Positions 40,669-47,841 of a stretch of 64,000 nucleotides of DNA are shown here, piece after piece. Source of the DNA: an uncultured Pelagibacteraceae bacterium (GTDB lineage Bacteria > Pseudomonadota > Alphaproteobacteria > Pelagibacterales > Pelagibacteraceae). Both the position numbers and the translations under genes were made by a program. The stretch spans positions 1 through 64,000 of the forward strand of contig CACKWP010000002.1 of the NCBI GenBank assembly GCA_902603945.1, read 5' to 3'. The notes under the pieces were generated by a model that saw only the letters and a list, made by a program, of their open reading frames with translations, had not been told where the DNA came from and did no database searches. Each line of letters opens with the position of its first letter. Position 1 is the first letter of the stretch.

Positions 40669-41260
40669 TTATTGCTCCTTTAAAAGCGAAAGTAAGTATT
40701 GGTACAGAACCAGCACTTCCTTGCTTTATTTTATTTAAAAATTTTTCAAAAATAGTACTACTAGGCCCATATTTACCAGAAATTTTCTTATCAAACTTCT
40801 TTAATATTGATCTATCCACATCCCTATCTCTAGTTATCATTATACCAACATCCATTTGCTTCAAATCATGTAGCCGCTTAAAAGTGTTAAGGTCCCTATC
40901 ATAAAACTCTGTTTTATTATTCCATTGAATTTCCAATCCAATTTTATTTTTAAAACAATCAATTTTGTTAGTTTCTGATGTTGTCTCTTTTCCGTTAATT
41001 TTATTTGAAACTACAAATTTTTGTTCCCGCCAGCCCTTTTTATTAAAATGTGTTTCTATATTTTTGGCAATTTGTGTTTTTCCGCCGCCTCCTTCAATTA
41101 TCCATTTTTTCTTAATTCTGAAGTTTATTATTAGATTTAAAACATCTTCAAACTCATTTGGAAAATCGTTTTCAAGAATTGTAAATGCATGTCTATAATC
41201 ATCTATTTTATAATAGCGATTTATTTTATTTTTAAGATTTTTTAGAGAATCGCTCTCCAT
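40658..41260 (-). CDS. BglII/BstYI-type restriction endonuclease
   Basis: GLEIQWNNKTEFYDRDLNTFKRLHDLKQMDVGIMITR; overlaps the MT-A70 gene by 11 bp. Confidence 0.8.
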   Translation of the reverse strand: MESDSLKNLKNKINRYYKIDDYRHAFTILENDFPNEFEDVLNLIINFRIKKKWIIEGGGGKTQIAKNIETHFNKKGWREQKFVVSNKINGKETTSETNKIDCFKNKIGLEIQWNNKTEFYDRDLNTFKRLHDLKQMDVGIMITRDRDVDRSILKKFDKKISGKYGPSSTIFEKFLNKIKQGSAGSVPILTFAFKGAIIEQ

Positions 41261-41318
41261 AAATCATAATATCATGAAGAGTTATTATTTACTTATTTTA
41301 GTTTTAAGACTCTTAAAT

Positions 41319-43070
41319 TTAATCTTTATTTTTATTTTTGTCCTTTTGAAGCTCTTTTTCTACCTCCGTATGAGATTTACCAGGGTATTTATTTGTAATT
41401 TTGATAATTTTTCCCCATAATTCTCCTGGAATTCGAGCAAAGGCATCTAGATTTTCATAGTCTTGTTCTTTCAATAATGCTTTTGCAGTTTTAAGAGCAT
41501 AAGCAGCACCAAATTTAGACTCTTCCTCAGTGACAGGAATTTCATTAACATATGTTCCCATACGAACTGCCTCTTTTAGATCAATATTTATAATTTGTTT
41601 AAATGACTCACCGCAATTTATACAACTTAAATTGTTAATTGGATTTGCAACCTCACACTTTGGGCATGGTTTAAAATTTTGTTGCCTTGTTTTAAATTCA
41701 TAACCGCACTCACAAATTTTTGTCTTTTTATTATTTTCTTTATTACAAGACGGACATACTTTTACATTATCAGGTTCTTTATCATCAATATGATACGCTT
41801 TCATTTCAGAAAGAATTCTTGAAGCACACTCTTCAAAAAATGGAATTTTTGGCATAATAACATTAGCATAAGAAATATCTGGTAAATTTTCTTTGTATCT
41901 TCTAACTACTCTTCCGAGAGCTTGTCTAAAATGTAATTCTGTTTGTTGTCTAGGTAAGTAAACTAAGGTTCTTAACCTTGGTATATCCACTCCTTCAGAA
42001 ATCATGTCTACTGCTACAATCCAATCTTTGTCGTTATCTTTAAATATATCTATTAAAGCATGTGAACCTGGTTCATCATTGTGAACAAGGTATGGTTTTT
42101 CGCCAGTGAGTTTTTCAAGAATTTTTGCCATATATTTTGCCATGGGAATGCTTGGAGCTATCACTAGTCCACCAGCTTGAGGTAATAAATCTTTTGATTG
42201 TTTTAAAACTTCTATTCCAGCTTGTAATAAAGATGCCTGAATAGATCTTTTAAAATCTATCTTCTCGCCTTTACTATCAATGTATGTAGGATCTGGTGAT
42301 TTAACTAACGTATCAAATTGAAGTTGATTTTCGATGTCTTTCTGTAGTTTTTTATTGGTATTTTCTGCTAATACTTTTACGCCATCTGTTCCAGAAACCA
42401 TATATTCACCGTTATCAGCTTTCACAGAAAATTTTCCCTCCCACCTGTGAAAAGTTGCTGGTCTACAGTATTGTGGTATGGCCTCACCATATGAAAGTTG
42501 GTAAGTTCCATCTTGAGAATGGGAGAGTTTATTACCATCTGGAGTAAAACTAAACCAAACAGAGCTCGTACCATCAGTTCTTATAGGAGTGCCTGTCAAA
42601 ACTAATGAATATTTAGAGTCTTTAAATGCTGAACCTGCAGACAAACCCCAAGTAGCATATCGGGCTGCGTGATGATGTTCGTCACAAATCACTAGAACAC
42701 GATCTTTTTGACACATTAGTTGAAAAAGTGGAACGTCATTTTTAATTTTGCTCCAGGTAGCGCAAACATCTACACCTACATCTGCCATTTTTCCCTCTAA
42801 AACTAATATAGTTCTTCCAGTTAGTAATTTAAAATCGTCTCGCCATTGCTCAACTACTTTCTTTCTAGGAGCAATTATTACGACACGGTCAATTTCTTTT
42901 TTATCAAATAGGATTTTCGCAAGTGCGCAAGCCATAAAAGTTTTACCTGTGCCGGGAGCAGCGTTTACTAAAAATCGTTTGTCTTTCTTTTTTTCAATAA
43001 ACCATTTCAAGGCTTTGTTAACAGCTTCCCCTTGCCATTTTCTTAGTGTAATTTTATCTGTTATTTGCAT
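41319..43070 (-). CDS. superfamily 2 DEAD/DEAH-type helicase with C-terminal zinc ribbons
   Basis: NAAPGTGKTFMACALA, DEHHHAARY, motif VI QALGRVVRR, then CPSCNKEN..CECGYEF and CPKCEVANPINNLSCINCGESF. Confidence 0.9.
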   Translation of the reverse strand: MQITDKITLRKWQGEAVNKALKWFIEKKKDKRFLVNAAPGTGKTFMACALAKILFDKKEIDRVVIIAPRKKVVEQWRDDFKLLTGRTILVLEGKMADVGVDVCATWSKIKNDVPLFQLMCQKDRVLVICDEHHHAARYATWGLSAGSAFKDSKYSLVLTGTPIRTDGTSSVWFSFTPDGNKLSHSQDGTYQLSYGEAIPQYCRPATFHRWEGKFSVKADNGEYMVSGTDGVKVLAENTNKKLQKDIENQLQFDTLVKSPDPTYIDSKGEKIDFKRSIQASLLQAGIEVLKQSKDLLPQAGGLVIAPSIPMAKYMAKILEKLTGEKPYLVHNDEPGSHALIDIFKDNDKDWIVAVDMISEGVDIPRLRTLVYLPRQQTELHFRQALGRVVRRYKENLPDISYANVIMPKIPFFEECASRILSEMKAYHIDDKEPDNVKVCPSCNKENNKKTKICECGYEFKTRQQNFKPCPKCEVANPINNLSCINCGESFKQIINIDLKEAVRMGTYVNEIPVTEEESKFGAAYALKTAKALLKEQDYENLDAFARIPGELWGKIIKITNKYPGKSHTEVEKELQKDKNKNKD

Positions 43071-43282
43071 ATTTTATTTGATTTTTTTATATTACATCTA
43101 CTGCATAAAGCTTGGGAGTTCTGTAATACGGTTTTCCCTTTTTTGCTATATGGAATTTTGTGATCTGCATGAAAATCTTTATAAAGACTTTTTCCACAGA
43201 ATTTACATTTATTACCGGCTAAAATCTTAATATATTCTCTTTGTTTCTTTGAAAATAACCTTCTCATTTGCTTATCCACCAT
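43061..43282 (-). CDS. HNH endonuclease-like small protein
   Basis: CKFCGKSLYKDFHADHKIPYSKKGKTVLQNSQALCSRCNIKKSN. Confidence 0.85.
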   Translation of the reverse strand: MVDKQMRRLFSKKQREYIKILAGNKCKFCGKSLYKDFHADHKIPYSKKGKTVLQNSQALCSRCNIKKSNKICK

Positions 43283-43536
43283 TCGTGCATATAAATATCT
43301 TTTACAGGAAGATCTGGTGTCTCACATTTTAAGTTCTGATTAATTCTTCTTAAAATTAAAGCCATTGTTACTTGCTCTTTTTTAACTGGATAACCCTTCT
43401 TCTTAACTTGCTCTACAAAGCTATATACGTTAGCAACACCAAAATATAAAACACTTTCGAGAACGGTTATTTTGTTACCCTCTATCAAATAGTTTAAGAG
43501 AGCTTTTGTATTTCCAAAATTTGATTTTTTAGCCAT
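43264..43536 (-). CDS. phage-type helix-turn-helix (HTH_39-like) protein
   Basis: LLNYLIEGNKITVLESVLYFGVANVYSFVEQVKKKGYPVKKE. Confidence 0.65.
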   Translation of the reverse strand: MAKKSNFGNTKALLNYLIEGNKITVLESVLYFGVANVYSFVEQVKKKGYPVKKEQVTMALILRRINQNLKCETPDLPVKDIYMHEWWISK

Positions 43537-43538
43537 AA

Positions 43539-43976
43539 TTAATTTAGTAACCTTTTAATAATATCTTGTGTTTCGTACTGAGACAAACGTTTATATTCCC
43601 CTTCAAAATCAACATTTTCGTTTTCAGATATAGCACATTCCCATGGCCATTTTGTAAACATGTCATATACATCTTTTGCGTGATAGGATCCTATATGTTT
43701 ACTTTTTAAAATCTCTCTTCTTGTGTCTTGTTTGTATTCTGAAGTTACAAGATCTTTAATTACTCTATTTGTTATTAATGAAACTTGTTCATCAGAAACA
43801 TCTTCATCTTTTTTGAAGTGGTCTTTAAGTAATTGATGAATCTTATAAGCTTTTCTTAAGTCCTCTACATTTTGAATCTTGCTAATATCAAGTTTAGTTT
43901 CATTTTTTTCGTTTAAAAAGTTTTGATGAGCTTTTTTTATACGTTCAATAGTTTCTTGTAGATCAGAGTCAATCAT
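43539..43976 (-). CDS. hypothetical protein
   Basis: 145 aa ORF in a tight co-directional gene run. Confidence 0.65.
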   Translation of the reverse strand: MIDSDLQETIERIKKAHQNFLNEKNETKLDISKIQNVEDLRKAYKIHQLLKDHFKKDEDVSDEQVSLITNRVIKDLVTSEYKQDTRREILKSKHIGSYHAKDVYDMFTKWPWECAISENENVDFEGEYKRLSQYETQDIIKRLLN

Positions 43977-44035
43977 TCTCTAATTTAAAAAAAAATTATT
44001 TTTAAATTGACAAAATTAAATTTAAGATATATAAA

Positions 44036-44860
44036 TTACTTATCTTTATTTAATTCCTCAATTTTATTTTTTTTTTCTTTTTTTTTACCTCCTCCATTTT
44101 TTTTTCTAAAAGCTTTTACTTTGGCTGTTTCAAATAAAACATCCGTGTAAAGCTCATTAGAATTTTCAAATTCTGTATTACCAAGGCTATTTTGTTTAAT
44201 AACAAATGAACATTCATTACAGCTTGGATTAAAATCAGGAACTTTGTTCTCTTCTAGAAGATCTATTATATTGGTAATATGATTTAAAAAATCTTTTTCA
44301 TCTCTTTTTAGGGGTGAATATTGTGTTTTCATTCTTAAATCACACTCGTTATCTCTGTGTTCAAAGATTTCAGTTGGGTAAAATTGCATAATACCCATAT
44401 GTGTAATTGGGTTTAGTTTTGGAGTTTTAGCAGTTTTTGTTCCACCAGGATTAGTGAAAATCTGGGCATAAGCTTCAAGCTGATATTTATAGCTCTCAGA
44501 TTTTGTATCTTTTAGATTGGTAGTTTTAAAATCAATTATACCATATCCTTCTTCTTCAAATTTAATTACGATGTCTGGCTTACCTTGAAGTATGAAAGAT
44601 CTTTTTTTATTATCCTGCAATTCAACAGAAGAGATCTTACCAGGAAGTTCATTTGAAGTCATGAACCTGCCTTCAGGTAATTGATCTGTAAGATCACTGC
44701 AGTTTTTGGATTTAAAATAATTTGTCTGACAAACATCAAAACTAGAAAAAACTGGTGGAGGGAAGTTGCCAGATGATATTTTGTCCTTTTTATGGATATA
44801 GAAACATCTTTTACATTTTTTAGCTTTATAATCTAATTCTGATGGAGCCAAATAATACAT
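44036..44860 (-). CDS. PD-(D/E)XK nuclease family protein, Cas4/RecB-like with candidate Fe-S cysteines
   Basis: GKPDIVIKFEEEGYGIIDFKTT (D...DxK) and YKYQLEAYA (QxxxY) motifs; CKRC near N-terminus and CNEC near C-terminus. Confidence 0.8.
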   Translation of the reverse strand: MYYLAPSELDYKAKKCKRCFYIHKKDKISSGNFPPPVFSSFDVCQTNYFKSKNCSDLTDQLPEGRFMTSNELPGKISSVELQDNKKRSFILQGKPDIVIKFEEEGYGIIDFKTTNLKDTKSESYKYQLEAYAQIFTNPGGTKTAKTPKLNPITHMGIMQFYPTEIFEHRDNECDLRMKTQYSPLKRDEKDFLNHITNIIDLLEENKVPDFNPSCNECSFVIKQNSLGNTEFENSNELYTDVLFETAKVKAFRKKNGGGKKKEKKNKIEELNKDK

Positions 44861-45033
44861 TAATAAACCTCCGATACATATCGAGCTAAAATAGGCTTTG
44901 TAGAACTTTCACTCATTATATTAATTCTACCGTCATCATGGTAAAAGTATACCCTGTAAAAATGGCATCCTTCCTCAAAATCACGAACTTCTTCCACTCT
45001 AATTTCTTTTATTTTTTCTAATTTATTCTTCAT
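44860..45033 (-). CDS. small hypothetical protein (57 aa)
   Basis: MKNKLEKIKEIRVEEVRDFEEGCHFYRVYFYHDDGRINIMSESSTKPILARYVSEVY; overlaps both neighbours; not in the ORF track. Confidence 0.6.
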   Translation of the reverse strand: MKNKLEKIKEIRVEEVRDFEEGCHFYRVYFYHDDGRINIMSESSTKPILARYVSEVY

Positions 45034-45220
45034 CAAATAATTTTATAACCTTTTTTTTTTTGTTTTTAATAGAGTCTAATTGCAATTTTAATGTTTCTAA
45101 ATCTTCACTCACCCTATCTAATCTTTTCCGTGTTTTAATATAATCTGTCACAAACAAATCTCCTTCTGATATTGACTTTTTCTTCAATAAATAAAAATCT
45201 GTTTTTTTCTTCTTTGTCAT
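45023..45220 (-). CDS. small coiled-coil hypothetical protein
   Basis: 65 aa, Lys-rich; first gene of the 40-45 kb co-directional run. Confidence 0.55.
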   Translation of the reverse strand: MTKKKKTDFYLLKKKSISEGDLFVTDYIKTRKRLDRVSEDLETLKLQLDSIKNKKKKVIKLFDEE

Positions 45221-45235
45221 ATTTTTATTTACGAC

Positions 45236-45254
45236 CCCCTATTTTTATTAGGGG
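45236..45254. other. hairpin CCCCTA/TAGGGG (leader or terminator)
   Basis: ccccta-tttttat-tagggg between 45220 and 45301 genes. Confidence 0.45.
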
Positions 45255-45300
45255 ATCGCCACTACTATTTTTTTTTATAGAAAGGTTTGTAGTGAATTCT

Positions 45301-45510
45301 TTAGTCATTTTTTCCCATGTTAATTAGACCTAGACCAATAAAACCTACAATCATTGGCGAGAATCTTGATATTGGGCCCATGAAAGATGTTAAATTTACA
45401 CCCATCCATGATAATGCAAAATCTAAAACAGCAAATCCTATCATTAACATACCTAATAACTGTATTAAGCTTGAACTTTGCTTGTTTGCTTCTGCTTTTA
45501 CTTTTTTCAT
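45301..45510 (-). CDS. small 2-TM hypothetical protein (paralogue of 50440-50616)
   Basis: IGFAVLDFALSWMGVNLTSFMGPISRFSPMIVGFIGLGLI aligns with AVADFVLSYMGINLTPFFPDGVSRYSPIIIGLIGAGIL. Confidence 0.7.
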   Translation of the reverse strand: MKKVKAEANKQSSSLIQLLGMLMIGFAVLDFALSWMGVNLTSFMGPISRFSPMIVGFIGLGLINMGKND

Positions 45511-45557
45511 TTTTATCTCCTTGTTAATATCAATATATGAAGTAAATTTTTTTTTAC

Positions 45558-45587
45558 CCGTAGGTTAAAATTGAGCTTTGCCTACGG
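45558..45587. promoter_or_regulatory. inverted repeat CCGTAGG-N16-CCTACGG in divergent intergenic region
   Basis: Perfect 7-bp arms between the divergent genes at 45510 (-) and 45612 (+). Confidence 0.45.
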
Positions 45588-45611
45588 ATAAATATGAATT
45601 AATCTTATAAT

Positions 45612-46118
45612 ATGAGCAATAAGAGAGGGTATCCTCGAAAAGCATATTCTTTTGAAAGGGTGCTTAAAGATCTTGCAGATGAAATCGGCTATGATGCTAT
45701 AGAGAAGATTATTGATAAAAAACGTAAAGCTATAGAACACATTAGTAATCCTAACTTTAAAGATAGACAGTTGCACATCCAGGACGGGCTAGAATTGGAT
45801 ATTTTTAGTAAAAAAAGTGGAAAAGGAACTCCTTTTCTAGACGCTTATAAGACACTTTTAGACAAATACGTATTTGAAAAGAGTGATCACGACAGTGCTG
45901 ATGAAATTATCAATAATTTGCTCAGATTAGGTGAGTCAATCGGAGATCTTATGGAGGAGTCTAGAAAAGCTCTAGATGATAATAAAATTGATGAAGATGA
46001 AAAAGAAAAAATTACAAAAGAGGTAAGAAAATTAGAAAAGAAAATATCTGAACTTAAATTAAAGTTAAATATAGGCGAGAAAACAGATTACAAAAATCAA
46101 AAAAAGAGAGAAGTTTAA
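45612..46118 (+). CDS. hypothetical, possibly phage regulatory CII (CP76)-like protein
   Basis: YSFERVLKDLADEIGY...LHIQDGLELDIFS... and coiled-coil C-terminus resembling CII-family layout; weak. Confidence 0.5.
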   Translation: MSNKRGYPRKAYSFERVLKDLADEIGYDAIEKIIDKKRKAIEHISNPNFKDRQLHIQDGLELDIFSKKSGKGTPFLDAYKTLLDKYVFEKSDHDSADEIINNLLRLGESIGDLMEESRKALDDNKIDEDEKEKITKEVRKLEKKISELKLKLNIGEKTDYKNQKKREV

Positions 46119-46121
46119 ATA

Positions 46122-46970
46122 ATGCGATATAGGTTTTTATTTAGCTTTTTAAAATCGTCACTATTAACCAAAGGGATAAGCAAAATAAGACTTTTTTTAA
46201 ATGTTGCAATTTTTTTAAGTGTATTTGCTATTTCTAGTACCCTCATATCAATTTATTACGAGTCTAAAATTACTCAAATTGAAAAAAAAATTGCCGATAA
46301 TGATTTATTGTTGGATGTTTTATCAGTAAGTACGCTAGCTATTCCTGGTAAAGTATTGGGTTTAGAGAATATTTCAAATGACGTAACAAAAAATAATGAT
46401 ATTTTAAATTATTTTTATTTTTCAAAAATTGGTCAATTGTTTGATGAATATGAATTGTATTATCGCCCAGTAATAGCTCTAAGTAATTACTTAGATAACA
46501 ATTTTGATATTATCAAAAATTTTGATGGGGTAGTAAACCTGAAGAATGATAGATTATTAATAAATATCGATAAAAAAGTATTTGATCATATAAAACAAAA
46601 TTCTAAAAACCATGAAGATTTTCTTAAAATAAAAGACGAAATCAATAAAGATCACAAAAAATTTAAATTTGAAAAAGGTGTTAAAGTTATTGATAGAAAA
46701 AATTTAAGTAAATATCAAAATTATTTTGATAAATATAAAATATTTATTGAAGATCAGCTTAATCATTTTGCAACGCTAACAGGAGCTTTGCAGGTAATTC
46801 ATAACAATATCAAGAATGATAATTTACGACTTTATAAAGAAATTTCAAATAATTCTAAAGAGTCAAAAAAATTCATTATATTTGCTTTTTTCTTTCAATT
46901 GATAATTTTCTTAATAGTTCAAGCTATGGAAATTATTACAACTAGGAGAGAGATACAAAAAATAAAATGA
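46122..46970 (+). CDS. 2-TM membrane protein with ~200 aa helical extracytoplasmic domain
   Basis: N-terminal TM (LFLNVAIFLSVFAISSTLISIYY), C-terminal TM (FIIFAFFFQLIIFLIVQAMEI). Confidence 0.7.
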   Translation: MRYRFLFSFLKSSLLTKGISKIRLFLNVAIFLSVFAISSTLISIYYESKITQIEKKIADNDLLLDVLSVSTLAIPGKVLGLENISNDVTKNNDILNYFYFSKIGQLFDEYELYYRPVIALSNYLDNNFDIIKNFDGVVNLKNDRLLINIDKKVFDHIKQNSKNHEDFLKIKDEINKDHKKFKFEKGVKVIDRKNLSKYQNYFDKYKIFIEDQLNHFATLTGALQVIHNNIKNDNLRLYKEISNNSKESKKFIIFAFFFQLIIFLIVQAMEIITTRREIQKIK

Positions 46971-47827
46971 ATATAAATTTAAAAATTATAATTCTAATAA
47001 GTCTTGTAGGAATATTTACGGTATCATCGTTTATTTTTGATCAGATGGTTATTTATTCTGAAGATAAAATTAGAGAAAAAAACTTTCTCTATAAAAGATC
47101 ATTTAATAACTATCAATCAAGCAAAAATATAATGTTTAATACAAGAGATTTAATGGCGCGTATTCAAGTGAAAAAAGATTTTTTTGATGATAGGCAGACA
47201 TTTTTACAAGATACTATTACAATTTTACTCAATAAAGATTTAATTAGAAAAACGTTTGATGAAAATGTAAGTCCTGATTACTTTAAAAATCTCAATACTA
47301 TTTTTACGTCTAGATATCAAAAAGTTGGGTATGATATATTAAATGAATGCGATCTTGCCTATGAATTTTTTAAAGGCGTTCAAATTAGAAGCTTTGAATT
47401 AAATATACATAATAATGAAAAAATAATTAAAGCCATTAAGGGCGTAAATAAAATAAACTTAGAAAATTCTTTAAAAATACATGATCATTTTACAAAAAAA
47501 CTAAATGATGAGAGAAAAAAAATTATTGAAATTGATAATAATATCTCAAATATGAATGAATTTCTTATTATTAGAGAAAAATATACGAAGTTACTAGATT
47601 TCTATTTTTTGCATTATGATTTTTTAGATAAAATTAACGAAGCGCATAGGCTAACTTTTGATTTTTATTACAAAGAAGCGTCACGTTATTTGGGTGAAAA
47701 AAGTATTCACGAAAGAAACAGAAATTATTTTATTTTACTTGGTGTTTTATCTCAAATCTTAAGTTTATTTTTCTTAATATTTTTATTCAAAACTTTGATG
47801 AAAATTTCAGATGAAAGTAAAGTTTAA
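46967..47827 (+). CDS. 2-TM membrane protein with helical extracytoplasmic domain
   Basis: ATGA overlap with the previous gene; N- and C-terminal TMs (IIILISLVGIFTVSSFIF; YFILLGVLSQILSLFFLIFLF). Confidence 0.7.
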   Translation: MNINLKIIILISLVGIFTVSSFIFDQMVIYSEDKIREKNFLYKRSFNNYQSSKNIMFNTRDLMARIQVKKDFFDDRQTFLQDTITILLNKDLIRKTFDENVSPDYFKNLNTIFTSRYQKVGYDILNECDLAYEFFKGVQIRSFELNIHNNEKIIKAIKGVNKINLENSLKIHDHFTKKLNDERKKIIEIDNNISNMNEFLIIREKYTKLLDFYFLHYDFLDKINEAHRLTFDFYYKEASRYLGEKSIHERNRNYFILLGVLSQILSLFFLIFLFKTLMKISDESKV

Positions 47828-47841
47828 TAAATTCTTTTTTA

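Noticed and set aside
42748-43230. 160 aa plus-strand ORF opposite helicase/HNH genes
   Set aside because: Antisense to helicase and HNH motifs on the minus strand; no family resemblance
40042-45220. Complete prophage
   Set aside because: No integrase, terminase, portal, capsid or tail genes and no att-like repeats noticed; only replication/nuclease-type genes
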